Counted from the stretch's first letter, positions 7,939 to 16,938 are shown. The stretch is DNA of 50,636 bases from Dysgonamonadaceae bacterium (GCA_031272075.1 JAISUK010000059.1:1-50636), one strand, 5' to 3'. Program-made: numbers and translations. The notes: generated by a model from the sequence alone, not told the origin.

Positions 7939-9153
7939 ATGAGAACAACTGATTTTTATATAGCAATCGCAATGACCGCCATGTTATATCTGGCGGGATG
8001 CAACAGGGTGAGCGAGACAGAGTCGAATTTCGACAATGTGGTTTACATCGAAGCTGCCGCTTCCAAAAATACAGAAAATGTGGCGGTGAAAGTGAAAGAT
8101 GAAGTGCTGGAGCAGACACTACAGGCTTCGTTGGCCTTGCCCCTCGACCAGGATGTAAATGTGACCTTCAAGGTCGATTTTTCACTCGTTTCTCTGTATA
8201 ATGCAATCAATGGAACAGAGTGTCAAGCTTTGCCGGAAGATTTTTTTGAAATGCCGTCGAAAGAGGCTGTTATCGTGGCCGGCAATGTCCGCTCTACGGA
8301 GGTTACCGTACGGTTCAAAAACCTGCTGAGCATGCCTACCAAGATTTCCTATGTATTGCCGATAACTTTGGAAAACGCCAACGGCGTGAATATCTTAAAC
8401 GGCTCGAAAACAATTTATTATTTGTTGAAGAAAGGAGCCCCCATCGTGGTAGCCGCCAACATCAACGAGACTTATCTTCAACTGGTCGCTCCTGCTACCA
8501 CCAAACAGCTTAACGGCTTAAGCAAAGTGACAATGGAAGCCCTCGTGAACATCCATGATTGGGGTACCGACGCCGGCATCTCCACCTTTATGGGAGTAGA
8601 AGCCTACTTCCTGGTACGCATCGGCGACGACGGATGGCCCAAAGAACAAATCCAGTTCTCTACCAGCGCTTCCGATTTCGGAGACAAATGGCCGCCTGCC
8701 GACAACAATAAATTGTTGAAAAAAGATGTCTGGACGCATATTGCGTTTACCATGGACCTGACAACACGCGAAACAATCATTTACGTGAATGGAAAAGTTC
8801 AATCGCGCGATTTCAGAGGCGGAACGGCAACCACTGTGAATTTAAGCCCTACTTCAGGCAACCTCTTCTATATCGGAAAATCGTATAACAACAGCAGATA
8901 CCTGAGGGGAGAAATTTGCGAAGCGCGTATCTGGAACGTCATTCGAACACAGGAAGAAATCGATGCCTGCAAATATGGAGAAGGAATAGAAGCCGGAATG
9001 TCCGGACTCTCAGCCTGGTGGAAATTCGACGAAGGAAAAGGGAATAACATCTATGATTATAGCGGAAACGATAATCACCTCACTGCGGGCGCGCAAGACG
9101 ATGGCGTAGTCAACCCAATCAAGTGGATAGATGTGGAAGTTGGTTTAGAGTAG
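7939..9153 (+). CDS. DUF1735 and LamG-domain surface lipoprotein
   Basis: Predicted surface glycan-binding lipoprotein. Signal peptide ends in lipobox LAGC (Cys 21). Residues about 30-165 form a DUF1735 (BT_3987-like N-terminal) beta-sandwich: VKVKDEVLEQTLQASLALPL followed by the YVLPITLENANG block. Residues about 190-390 form a LamG/concanavalin-like jelly roll: WTHIAFTMDLTTRETIIYVNG, FYIGKSY, ICEARIWNVIRTQEEI and WWKFDEG. The same domain pair is seen at the equivalent position of the Bacteroides BT3983-3987 locus (BT3986-like), next to the endoglycosidase. The gene follows the GH18-like gene by 7 nt and precedes the GH18 enzyme by 23 nt. No catalytic site is expected. Confidence 0.88.
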   Translation: MRTTDFYIAIAMTAMLYLAGCNRVSETESNFDNVVYIEAAASKNTENVAVKVKDEVLEQTLQASLALPLDQDVNVTFKVDFSLVSLYNAINGTECQALPEDFFEMPSKEAVIVAGNVRSTEVTVRFKNLLSMPTKISYVLPITLENANGVNILNGSKTIYYLLKKGAPIVVAANINETYLQLVAPATTKQLNGLSKVTMEALVNIHDWGTDAGISTFMGVEAYFLVRIGDDGWPKEQIQFSTSASDFGDKWPPADNNKLLKKDVWTHIAFTMDLTTRETIIYVNGKVQSRDFRGGTATTVNLSPTSGNLFYIGKSYNNSRYLRGEICEARIWNVIRTQEEIDACKYGEGIEAGMSGLSAWWKFDEGKGNNIYDYSGNDNHLTAGAQDDGVVNPIKWIDVEVGLE

Positions 9154-9176
9154 TTTACATTAAATTTATTGTAATT

Positions 9177-10619
9177 ATGAATATTCAGATTTCAAAATGG
9201 ATCCGGCAAAGTCTCCGCTTTGCACTTTTGTTGGCAGCAGGAACATTGGCAACCTCCTGCGACGAAAATATCGTCGTGGGAGAAATTGACGAGTCTTCCT
9301 ATATATTGGCCAACGAGATCCAATCGTATATCAAAGACGCATCCACTTCACGAAGAACAATTCGTGTGGAACTGCGAACCTCCGCCAATGTGGAGGTGCT
9401 TTTGGCGGTCACTGCTGCCTCCGCCAAGGCTGTCAATGCGCAAGCCGTTGTAGATGGAAGTTATGTGTCAGTTTATAATATGGAAAACTTTTCGTCATAC
9501 GAGGCTTTCCCTACAGCCAATGTGAGTATCGCCAACAGCGGAAACCTTTCCGTTGCCGCCTGGCAAAATGAATCGGAGAAACTCTCCATCACGCTGCAAA
9601 GAGGGGCGTTGAAAGACGGCACTTATCTCTTACCGGTTGTCATCAAAGATAATAATATCAATACTGTCGCCAACAATGAGGTCGTGTATTATTTTGTGAG
9701 GGTCACTTCGACGCCCGATATTCAGAAGATTTGCATACAGAACGGCAAACCGCTCGCTCATTTGGCCTATACCGGCAATGAATGTTTGAATGTCGGCCTC
9801 TTTATCCTGGAAGACAGTAAAAAACCACTCTTCGACTATGCCGTGCTGTTTGCCGCAGGCCCCAAAGCGCTGGATACCGAAACGGGCGAAGTGGATTTGG
9901 ATATCGACGGTTTTTCTCATATCCTCCGAAACAGGGAGAAATACATCCAACCCTTGCAGGATAAAGGAATCAAAGTCTTGCTAGGCATCCTCGGCGGACA
10001 GATTTTCGGCTTGGGAAACATGCAAGGCGATCAGATGAAAAATTTTGCCGCTAAAGTCAAACTGGTGGTAGATACCTATGGTCTGGACGGCATTGATCTC
10101 GACGATGAATATGTGAGTTATCCCAGTCCTACCGTGAATACGGAATGGTACCCGGAATGGGCGCCCAGCGCTATCAAAATGGGTAGACTGATTATCGAAC
10201 TGCGTCGGATCATGCCTGACAAGATCATCTCGCTCTACGAATACGGCTCTTATCTTGGATCCTCCCTGAATCAGAACAATCCGGTCGACGGCCAGCTGAT
10301 CAGAGACGTTGCCGACATGACGCGATACCCCTACTATAATTATGCCAATCGGGCGACTTCATCAATGAGTTTCCCCAATGACAGATACAGCCCGGTAGCG
10401 TTTTGGATCGACTATTCACCCGCTACCAATATGTGGACGGAAGCGCGATTCAATACCTATTTCAATACTGCCGCGTGGATCGATGGCGGTTACGGGCATT
10501 TATATCATTACAATGTGTATGCGGATTCACGGTTAGCCGACTATTTTTCGTTATATACCCCCATCATCTATGGAGAGAAAGTGGTATTGTCAGAACCGTT
10601 AATCCCCAGAGATTTTTAG
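9177..10619 (+). CDS. GH18 endo-beta-N-acetylglucosaminidase-type lipoprotein (DUF1735 + GH18)
   Basis: Probable surface enzyme that cuts the chitobiose core of N-glycans, as EndoBT-3987-type proteins do. Start ATG 9177 gives a clean signal peptide and lipobox LATSC; a longer frame from 9123 adds residues that do not fit a signal peptide. Residues about 45-165 are the DUF1735 domain (LRTSANVEVLLAVTAASAKA, LKDGTYLLPVVI). Residues about 190-480 are a GH18 barrel (NVGLFILEDS, VLLGILGG). The catalytic motif DGIDLDDE occupies 304-311, with Glu 311 as the predicted acid/base. It lies in the susCD operon, so released oligosaccharide would be captured by SusD. Glycan type (high-mannose or complex) cannot be read from sequence. 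Confidence 0.9.
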   Translation: MNIQISKWIRQSLRFALLLAAGTLATSCDENIVVGEIDESSYILANEIQSYIKDASTSRRTIRVELRTSANVEVLLAVTAASAKAVNAQAVVDGSYVSVYNMENFSSYEAFPTANVSIANSGNLSVAAWQNESEKLSITLQRGALKDGTYLLPVVIKDNNINTVANNEVVYYFVRVTSTPDIQKICIQNGKPLAHLAYTGNECLNVGLFILEDSKKPLFDYAVLFAAGPKALDTETGEVDLDIDGFSHILRNREKYIQPLQDKGIKVLLGILGGQIFGLGNMQGDQMKNFAAKVKLVVDTYGLDGIDLDDEYVSYPSPTVNTEWYPEWAPSAIKMGRLIIELRRIMPDKIISLYEYGSYLGSSLNQNNPVDGQLIRDVADMTRYPYYNYANRATSSMSFPNDRYSPVAFWIDYSPATNMWTEARFNTYFNTAAWIDGGYGHLYHYNVYADSRLADYFSLYTPIIYGEKVVLSEPLIPRDF

Positions 10620-10646
10620 ATATGACCTTTAATAAATGATTGACGT

Positions 10647-11870
10647 ATGAAAAATAAATTTATATGGTTTACGGCATGCGTAGCTGCTTGGTTGATGGCA
10701 GCTTGCAACGATAATGATGACAACAACATCGGATATGAAGAGGAAGTCATACAAAATCCCGTTACTGCCCTCTCTGTGAATGTCGGCAGCGAAGGGGTGG
10801 TCCTTTCGGATGTCGGCGCAACCGCCAAAGTCTCTGTAACTGCGGCACCGGCTGACGCGGGCAATATCGACAGGATCCATTATGTTTTCACTTCCAGCAA
10901 CAGCAATGTGTTTACAGTAGATAATTCCGGAAATATTACTGCAACAGGACCTGGCGAAGCCTTCTTAAGCATCATTGCCAACAATTATGCAGACATTAAA
11001 GCAACCTGCAAAGTGACAGTGGTAGGTAAGCGTATCACTTCAGTCACCATCGCGGAGGCTTGTAAAGATACGCTGCTGACTTGCGACCCGTACTCTACCG
11101 CTACTACCGGTTTTCAGCGGTGTGAATTGTTCCCCCAGGTAAAGATTGAACCTGCCGACGCTTCGGTTAAGACACTCAAATACAGTTCGTCCGACCAGCG
11201 CGTGGCTTATGTCAACGCCGATGGCCAGATTGTCGCAATAGGGCTTGGAATCGCTACCATCAGGGTGGAAGCAATCGACGGCAGCGGAAAATACGATGAG
11301 TGCACCGTGAGGGTCGGACAATACCGGCAAGACTTTCTCGACCGGTCGAACTGGACAATCACTTCGTCCCCGTGGGTGCGGTTCACGCCTGAAGGCACCG
11401 AAGATGAATATGGCGGCCCGCCGGAAAATCTAATTGACGACAATTCCGAAGATACCAGGGTCGGACTGTTGAAGCAAGCTGCGCCCGGCGGTCCCGAAGA
11501 TGGCATTCTATTCTTCACACTTGATTTGGGATCCGAGCAATATTTTAATTATTTTTATTGGGAAGGAGGCTGGACTAACGGCAGCGGCTCAGTAAATAAC
11601 AATGTCAAAGCTAACCGGATCAATTTCTTATATGGGAGTAATGTGAGTAAAGAAGGCCCCTTCGATTTGTTACAGACCAATATCACAATATCTACCGGCG
11701 TATACAGCGCTACCACCACGCTTACAGGTTCCGGAGGCACTCCTCCGCCTTATAAATACCGATATGTGCGGGTTGAACTCCGACCTTACAGTACTGCCAC
11801 AACAAATAATGCTATCGCTATACTTTGGAGAGATTTCAAACTTGGCTATCGTGAACTGCTATTGCCATGA
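10647..11870 (+). CDS. Lipoprotein with two bacterial Ig-like (BIG2) domains and a C-terminal discoidin-like domain
   Basis: Last gene of the glycan operon, 407 residues. Signal peptide ends at lipobox LMAAC. Two BIG2-type Ig folds follow (about 35-125, ending VDNSGNITATGPGEAFLSII; about 130-223, with YVNADGQIVAIGLGIATIRV). Residues about 245-400 look like an F5/8 type C (discoidin/CBM32-like) domain: PPENLIDDN, ILFFTLDLGSEQYFNYFYW and YRYVRVELRPY. It is probably a surface glycan-binding protein, possibly for terminal sugars. The start context is the repeated ATTGACGTATGA, where a chain of two tiny ORFs (10622-10639, 10636-10650) leads by stop/start overlap into this ATG. Confidence 0.88.
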   Translation: MKNKFIWFTACVAAWLMAACNDNDDNNIGYEEEVIQNPVTALSVNVGSEGVVLSDVGATAKVSVTAAPADAGNIDRIHYVFTSSNSNVFTVDNSGNITATGPGEAFLSIIANNYADIKATCKVTVVGKRITSVTIAEACKDTLLTCDPYSTATTGFQRCELFPQVKIEPADASVKTLKYSSSDQRVAYVNADGQIVAIGLGIATIRVEAIDGSGKYDECTVRVGQYRQDFLDRSNWTITSSPWVRFTPEGTEDEYGGPPENLIDDNSEDTRVGLLKQAAPGGPEDGILFFTLDLGSEQYFNYFYWEGGWTNGSGSVNNNVKANRINFLYGSNVSKEGPFDLLQTNITISTGVYSATTTLTGSGGTPPPYKYRYVRVELRPYSTATTNNAIAILWRDFKLGYRELLLP

Positions 11871-11891
11871 TAGTTGATAATTGAAAGTTGA

Positions 11892-11925
11892 AAGCGCCTG
11901 AGTTGCATCGCAAACTCAGGCGCTT
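11892..11925. terminator. Bidirectional intrinsic terminator between glycan operon and tRNA-Met
   Basis: Perfect 13-bp stem, AAGCGCCTGAGTT (11892-11904) pairing with 11913-11925, with an 8-nt loop. T-rich sequence follows on both strands (TTCTTCG on plus; CTTTCAACTTTC on minus), so it can end both the plus-strand glycan operon and the minus-strand tRNA. Confidence 0.85.
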
Positions 11926-11966
11926 CTTCGTGAAATGTAAAAATCCCTAATTCCTAATTTCTTATG

Positions 11967-12040
11967 TAGCGAGACCGAGGATTGAACTCGGGACCTCATG
12001 ATTATGAATCATGCGCTCTAACCGGCTGAGCTATCTCGCC
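11967..12040 (-). tRNA. tRNA-Met (anticodon CAU), elongator type
   Basis: Full cloverleaf on the minus strand: acceptor GGCGAGA/TCTCGCT, D-stem GCTC/GAGC, anticodon stem CATGA/TCATG with loop TTCATAA (anticodon CAU), T-stem CCGAG/CTCGG, 74 nt with discriminator A and no encoded CCA. The anticodon stem lacks the three G-C pairs of initiator tRNA, so it is elongator Met. A CAU tRNA-Ile2 (lysidine-modified) cannot be excluded by eye. Confidence 0.93.
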
Positions 12041-12056
12041 ATCGTTTTTCGAGGTG

Positions 12057-12088
12057 CAAAAATAGAACATTATTTTAGATTTTCCAAT
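12057..12088 (-). promoter_or_regulatory. Promoter of tRNA-Met
   Basis: On the minus strand ATTG (12088-12085), 20 nt, then TATTTTTG (12064-12057), a full -7 consensus, 16 nt before the tRNA 5' end. Confidence 0.65.
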
Positions 12089-12115
12089 ACCCTGTGATAA
12101 TTTTCTATAAAAATA

Positions 12116-12146
12116 GTTGATCATTCAATATTTGTTTGTATCTTCG
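12116..12146 (+). promoter_or_regulatory. Probable promoter of the START-like gene
   Basis: GTTG (12116-12119), 19-nt spacer, TATCTTCG (12139-12146; seven of eight matches to TAnnTTTG). It predicts a leader of about 125 nt before the start at 12280, holding a ten-codon ORF (12251-12283) whose TGA overlaps that ATG. Confidence 0.4.
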
Positions 12147-12279
12147 GCGACAATCGAATACTGTTAATTCTGAATATAATCGAAGAAATGTTTTTTTCAA
12201 CTATTAATTATTAACATAAACGAGCATGATTTAACTGTCACCCAAGTCTTATGATAATGATAAAACAAATGATTGACGT

Positions 12280-12663
12280 ATGAAAAAAGAGAGATTCGTG
12301 ATTGAATACATTTTTGACAAAGCCTCAAAAAAAAATCTGGGAGTCCATCTGACAACGCCTTCCGGACTGGCTGAATGGTTTGCCGATGAGGTCATCGCCA
12401 ATGGCAATACGTTTGAGTTTACATGGGATAAACAGATGCTTGAGGCGGAAAGAATCGCCTCTGTGCCCGACCAGCTGATTCAATTCAGGTGGATGGGCGA
12501 AGATGATCCGGAGGCGTATTTCGGACTTCGCCTGCATACCAACGAACTGACAGGGGCGCTCATGCTGGAGATCACGGATTTTGCAGAACCGTCCGAACTT
12601 GAAAGCGCTATCTCCCTCTGGGAGACTCAGGTAAAAGTATTACGACGTAAATTGGGATTGTAA
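12280..12663 (+). CDS. START-like domain protein (SRPBCC superfamily)
   Basis: Small cytoplasmic protein, 127 residues, of the START-like (START_2; AHSA1/SRPBCC-type) family common in Bacteroidota. Typical features are FVIEYIFDKASKKNLGVHLT at the start, a GLAEWFADEV helix, a WDKQMLEAERI strand and the C-terminal helix SAISLWETQVKVLRRKLGL. The family has a hydrophobic ligand pocket; no ligand is known. The start lies in the ATTGACGTATGA context shared with three other genes of this window. It converges on glmM with only 8 nt between stop codons. Confidence 0.88.
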   Translation: MKKERFVIEYIFDKASKKNLGVHLTTPSGLAEWFADEVIANGNTFEFTWDKQMLEAERIASVPDQLIQFRWMGEDDPEAYFGLRLHTNELTGALMLEITDFAEPSELESAISLWETQVKVLRRKLGL

Positions 12664-12671
12664 TCTGCTTT

Positions 12672-14057
12672 TTACGGCTGAGTCAGCACACCGGAAAGCC
12701 CTGCCGTTTCCGCCAGCGCTTCCGCTTCCTCTTTCGTCGCCGCTTCCGTATAAATCCGGATCACGGGTTCCGTATTGGATTTACGAAAATGAATCCATTT
12801 ATCAGGAAAATCAACCTTAACTCCATCCGTGTCATTCAACCTGCAACCTGAATACCGCGTTTTGATCTCAGACAAAACCGCATCGATATCCGTGTCGGGA
12901 GATAATTGCACTTTTTGCTTCGCCATGAAGTATGCCGGATAATCCGCTCGCAACGCACTGACACTTTTCCCCGACTTAGCCAAGTGTGTCAAAAACAACG
13001 CGATTCCGACCAACGCGTCCCGACCATAATGGCAAGCCGGATAAATGACGCCGCCATTGCCTTCGCCGCCAATCACCGCCTGAACCTCTTTCATCTTCTC
13101 AATCACATTCACTTCCCCTACCGCAGAAGCAAAATACTGCCCGCCGTATCGTTCGGTGATGTCGCGCAATGCACGTGTAGAACTGAGGTTCGATACCGTA
13201 TTTCCGGGCGTATGCCGCAGTATATAATCAGAAACCGATACCAGGGTATATTCTTCGCCAAACATCGTTCCATTTTCACAGACAATGGCCAAACGATCTA
13301 CATCCGGGTCAACTACAAACCCTACATCCGCTTTCCCCGCTTTCATCAGTGATGCAATTTCCGTCAGGTGTTCGGGCAACGGCTCGGGATTGTGCGCAAA
13401 CTGTCCGGTAGGATCACAGTGGATGCCGATGATATTTTTTACGCCCAACGCATTCAACAATTCCGGAAGAACGATCCCTCCCACCGAATTGATACAGTCA
13501 ATCGCTACTGAAAAACCTGCTTTGCGGATGGCTTCCACATCAACCAGATCCAACGACAAGACCCGCTCGATGTGTTTGCGTGCAAAAGAATCGTCGGTGG
13601 TCATATTCCCCAGCGATTCGACCTCCGCAAACGAGAAGTCTTCTTTCGCCGCGATACGCAATATCTCTTCTCCTTCCGAAGCATTCAGAAATTCGCCCTT
13701 CCCATTGAGCAGTTTCAGTGCATTCCATTGTTTGGGATTGTGGCTTGCCGTCAGGATGATCCCGCCTGCCGCTTTCTCCAAAATGACGGCAATCTCGGTC
13801 GTCGGCGTTGTTGCCATTCCGATGTCCGTCACATTAAATCCCATGCCGATAAGCGTGCCGATGACCAGTTGCCTGACCATTTCGCCGGAAACACGGGCGT
13901 CCCGTCCAACCACGATCCGATTATTCAACGGCGATTGCGAACGAATCAACATGGCATAAGCCGAGGTAAATTTGACAATATCAAGCGGTGTAAGCCCCTC
14001 GCCTACAGCGCCTCCGATCGTCCCCCTGATTCCGGAGATTGATTTGATTAATGACAT
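12672..14057 (-). CDS. glmM: Phosphoglucosamine mutase
   Basis: Interconverts glucosamine-6-phosphate and glucosamine-1-phosphate for UDP-GlcNAc, feeding peptidoglycan and lipid A synthesis. Four-domain alpha-D-phosphohexomutase of 461 residues: active-site loop TASHNP with phosphoserine Ser 105, Mg-binding DPDVDR (250-255), sugar-binding GEGNGG (331-336) and phosphate-binding RKSNTEPVIRIY near the C-terminus. Start ATG 14057 (MSLIKSISGIRGT) is preferred over an ATG 19 codons upstream because family members begin here. Phosphomannomutase activity is a possible alternative, but Bacteroidales orthologues are called GlmM. It lies 82 nt after the DUF4827 gene, probably co-transcribed. Confidence 0.9.
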   Translation of the reverse strand: MSLIKSISGIRGTIGGAVGEGLTPLDIVKFTSAYAMLIRSQSPLNNRIVVGRDARVSGEMVRQLVIGTLIGMGFNVTDIGMATTPTTEIAVILEKAAGGIILTASHNPKQWNALKLLNGKGEFLNASEGEEILRIAAKEDFSFAEVESLGNMTTDDSFARKHIERVLSLDLVDVEAIRKAGFSVAIDCINSVGGIVLPELLNALGVKNIIGIHCDPTGQFAHNPEPLPEHLTEIASLMKAGKADVGFVVDPDVDRLAIVCENGTMFGEEYTLVSVSDYILRHTPGNTVSNLSSTRALRDITERYGGQYFASAVGEVNVIEKMKEVQAVIGGEGNGGVIYPACHYGRDALVGIALFLTHLAKSGKSVSALRADYPAYFMAKQKVQLSPDTDIDAVLSEIKTRYSGCRLNDTDGVKVDFPDKWIHFRKSNTEPVIRIYTEAATKEEAEALAETAGLSGVLTQP

Positions 14058-14139
14058 AATGATTGTAAATAAAATGAATAATTCAGTGTATGCCGACCTG
14101 AAAAGACCAAACAAGCAATGTAATTGTGTAAGAATCGGG

Positions 14140-14676
14140 TCAATAGAATCCGGTATACTTCAACCTGGCATAATAGACAGGGTTAAAATAATTTTGATCG
14201 TACGAATTTCCCAACGCGGAAGGAACAATCAGACTGACGACGGCATTCCTGCCCACATACTGCAACGGAATTGCCCATCCTTCACAACCATAACTCCCGT
14301 AGCTTAACGAGTTGCCGTAAATAAATTCGTACGGACCGAGCGACGAGGAATTGTATTTGGTCGTGTCGTCCTTGAAATAACACATCCCTTCGTAACGTAC
14401 CAGAATGGCGTCTTTCAGATAGCGGGCGCGCGTCCCGTCACCCGAATCAATCACGTGAATATATAGCCCGTCGTCGGTTTTGTAAAATTCTTTCTCACCG
14501 AATACGCCATCTTCAGGATAGGCGGAAAGTATCACAAACCCATTTGAAGAAATGAAACGGGAAGTCGCTTTCTTCTCATCATCCAGCATCTCCTGCGCTG
14601 TTTTCTGGTCGTTACAGGAAATTCCTGCAAGCATGATCGCAAAAAAAGAAATCAAAAATACGGTTGTTTTCTTCAT
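14140..14676 (-). CDS. DUF4827 (FKBP-like) lipoprotein
   Basis: Lipoprotein of 178 residues; signal peptide ends at lipobox AGISC (Cys 21). The rest resembles DUF4827, an FKBP-like fold specific to Bacteroidota (DGLYIHVIDSGDGTRA, ILVRYEGMCYF, GWAIPLQYVGRNAVVSLIVP). Typical FKBP aromatic active-site residues are only partly present, so isomerase activity is doubtful. In other Bacteroidales it sits beside glmM and the DHH phosphoesterase, as here. A -7 box TAACTTTG lies upstream at 14735-14728. Confidence 0.85.
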   Translation of the reverse strand: MKKTTVFLISFFAIMLAGISCNDQKTAQEMLDDEKKATSRFISSNGFVILSAYPEDGVFGEKEFYKTDDGLYIHVIDSGDGTRARYLKDAILVRYEGMCYFKDDTTKYNSSSLGPYEFIYGNSLSYGSYGCEGWAIPLQYVGRNAVVSLIVPSALGNSYDQNYFNPVYYARLKYTGFY

Positions 14677-14727
14677 GTTTCAACTTTTATAGCGAAAGCA
14701 ATAATGCTGCTCTCAAGTTTTGTGCGG

Positions 14728-14735
14728 CAAAGTTA
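14728..14735 (-). promoter_or_regulatory. -7 promoter box for DUF4827-glmM
   Basis: TAACTTTG on the minus strand, full match to TAnnTTTG, 52 nt before the start codon. No clear TTTG at -33. Confidence 0.45.
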
Positions 14736-14789
14736 ATCAACTCTTTGTTATGAAATACTTTTTTATAACAGAAAGTTACTTATTAAATC

Positions 14790-15821
14790 TTAATTTTTCT
14801 CTAATAAATTCTGATATTGGGGAATAACCGATTCAAACAATGCAATAGCATCCGCCAAACTGCCGTGAAATTCCCCGCCTGCAGCATTCCGGTGACCGCC
14901 GCCTCCAAAATGAGCCGCCGCAAATTCATTGCAGGGGAACTGTCCCTTCGAACGGAACGAAAGCCGGATCACATCGTCATCTTCCCTAATAAACACGGAA
15001 AAAACGACATCGCCGATGCTCATCGGGATATTCACAAACCCTTCCGTGTCGCCTTTCCGCATACGGAATCGGAATTGCTCTGCTTTCGATAATGTCAGCA
15101 AAGCTGTTTTGTATTGCTTGTATATCCGCATGTTCTTATAGGTGATAAATCCCATCAAACGAATTCTGTCGGCTGAATAGGCATGGTAAACCTTGGAGTA
15201 GATGGCGTCCTTGTCGATCCCTTTTTTCAGCAATTCGCTGATGATGTAGTAAATCTCTTCGTTGTTTGAATTGAAAGTAAACGCGCCGGTATCGGTCATC
15301 ATCCCCGTATAAACGCTTTCTGCGCAAGCCTTATTTATCAATTCAAAAAATCCCATCCTGCAGATGATCCTGAAAATCATCTCCGAAGTGGAAGAAATCA
15401 GGGGATAAGACATCGTTACATCACAGAATTGCTCCGGATCAAGATGATGATCGATCAAGATTTTTTTTGCCTCGGCGTTTCGGATCAGCGGAGCCAGGTT
15501 GCCAATCCGCTTCGGATGATTGAAATCCAAACAAAAAATCAATTCCGCAGCGTCAATCGTTTCGGTAGCAATGTCGGGACTTTTCTCGTAATTGATGATA
15601 CTCCCGGCACCTTTCATCCAGAGCAGGAAATCAGGAAACGAGTTCGGAACAATGATATTCACCTGTTTGTCCATCTCCTCCAAAAAATGATACATCCCCA
15701 GCGAGGACCCAATGGCATCGCCGTCGGGAGAAGTATGTGTCACGATCACAATTTTGTCTACATTCGAGATGTATTTCTTCGTCTTTTGAATAGCGTCTTC
15801 TGCAATAATCTTGGTAATCAT
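14790..15821 (-). CDS. nrnA: DHH-family phosphoesterase (NrnA-type oligoribonuclease/pAp phosphatase)
   Basis: Predicted to degrade nano-RNA and 3'-phosphoadenosine-5'-phosphate, as Bacillus NrnA does. 343 residues: DHH motif I THTSPDGDAIGSS with His 29, Asp 33 and Asp 35; the DHH triad at Asp 124-His 125-His 126 (LIDHHLDPEQF); and C-terminal DHHA1 with HFGGGGHRNAAGG. Start ATG 15821. The gene follows the porin gene on the same strand with 19 nt between, so it is probably transcribed with it. Substrate preference is inferred from the family. Confidence 0.88.
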   Translation of the reverse strand: MITKIIAEDAIQKTKKYISNVDKIVIVTHTSPDGDAIGSSLGMYHFLEEMDKQVNIIVPNSFPDFLLWMKGAGSIINYEKSPDIATETIDAAELIFCLDFNHPKRIGNLAPLIRNAEAKKILIDHHLDPEQFCDVTMSYPLISSTSEMIFRIICRMGFFELINKACAESVYTGMMTDTGAFTFNSNNEEIYYIISELLKKGIDKDAIYSKVYHAYSADRIRLMGFITYKNMRIYKQYKTALLTLSKAEQFRFRMRKGDTEGFVNIPMSIGDVVFSVFIREDDDVIRLSFRSKGQFPCNEFAAAHFGGGGHRNAAGGEFHGSLADAIALFESVIPQYQNLLEKN

Positions 15822-15840
15822 CTGTTCAATTTTAATCTAA

Positions 15841-16938
15841 CTAAAAAAATAATTGCAATTGTGCGGCCAGGATATTCCGATCCCGCTCGCCCTCGTCCGT
15901 ATGGATATAATTCAATTGAATCCGCGACAGGTAGCCGATGTAATAATTGATTCCGCCGGTATATTCATACGTCTTATTCAGCCGGTTTTCAAGTAAATCC
16001 GGATCGTAGGTGTCGTATTTTCCAAATATATCCAGTTTGTCGGGCAACAACCGCCACATGGCTACCGCATAAAATCCTTCACGTCGGTAACCGCCGTCAT
16101 TGCCGCGGATGTATTCCGATCGAAAATAACTGTGCCGCGCGGAATATTCGCCTCCGACCGTCCAACGGTTGCGAACATGATTGACAGGATCCGCATCTTC
16201 AGATATCGCATACCGGGCTTTCCCCGCATAGCATCCCGCAGAGAGCTTCAATCCCTTCAACGGCTGACAGATCACAGTGCCTGTAAAATCTTTATGATTG
16301 TTGTTGTCCGGAGTATTTAGCCCCGTACCGTTAAACAAGCCGCCATAATATTCAAGCCTGTAAAAATCGCTTGCGGCAAACAACTTCCCGGATAACTGGA
16401 TACCCATGTCGCGCCCGGCTTTCGCTCCAATCACATCGGTCGAAATGCCCGCCAATGCATTGACCCCCAACGAACCGAAAATGCTTTCCCAGCGGGTAGG
16501 CGACATCGGATTTTCCAACGTAAATGGAATCTTGTATTGCCCGAAACGAATCGAAAGCGCTTTGACAGGCGTATATTCCAGGTAAAATTCATGCAATGCC
16601 GCCGACGGACCGAAATCATACATGATCAGGTAGTGCATGTCTGACCGCAGGTCTCCTTCGGCAAACAGGATGATTCGGCTCACTCGCATGGAATTGTTGA
16701 TTTCTGCATTATCCGAAGCCTGATAAAGCAAATGCCCGTAACCCGACAATTTAAAATGATCGCTGTTGCGGAACACCGTCTTGACTTTCGAGATCACCGG
16801 ATCCGGCAATAACGGATCCGAATCCTTCCTCAAAGCCGTATCTTGCTCCACAAACGACTGAGATTCCAGAACTTCGGGCTTTGCCGACAAATTGCCTACA
16901 ACAAGCAGGACGAAAATAAACCAATAAATTCGATTCAT
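15841..16938 (-). CDS. Phosphate-selective porin O/P-type outer-membrane protein
   Basis: Outer-membrane beta-barrel, 365 residues with a signal peptide (about 1-19, cleavage near NLSAKP). Matches the porin O/P (OprP, PF07396) family: FKLSGYGHLLYQ, then LIMYDFGPSAALHEFYLEY, LSIRFGQYKIPFTLENPMSP, KAGRDMGIQLSG and a C-terminal aromatic strand (LAAQLQLFF). In Bacteroidales such proteins are associated with anion or phosphate uptake, but specificity is not readable from sequence. A near-consensus -7 box (TTCCTTTG, 16967-16960) lies 22 nt upstream. Confidence 0.88.
   Translation of the reverse strand: MNRIYWFIFVLLVVGNLSAKPEVLESQSFVEQDTALRKDSDPLLPDPVISKVKTVFRNSDHFKLSGYGHLLYQASDNAEINNSMRVSRIILFAEGDLRSDMHYLIMYDFGPSAALHEFYLEYTPVKALSIRFGQYKIPFTLENPMSPTRWESIFGSLGVNALAGISTDVIGAKAGRDMGIQLSGKLFAASDFYRLEYYGGLFNGTGLNTPDNNNHKDFTGTVICQPLKGLKLSAGCYAGKARYAISEDADPVNHVRNRWTVGGEYSARHSYFRSEYIRGNDGGYRREGFYAVAMWRLLPDKLDIFGKYDTYDPDLLENRLNKTYEYTGGINYYIGYLSRIQLNYIHTDEGERDRNILAAQLQLFF

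Noticed and set aside
13285..13959. Long plus-strand open frame (224 codons) opposite glmM
   Set aside because: It lies wholly antisense to a firmly identified gene, has no recognisable domain or start signal, and its composition mirrors the glmM codons.
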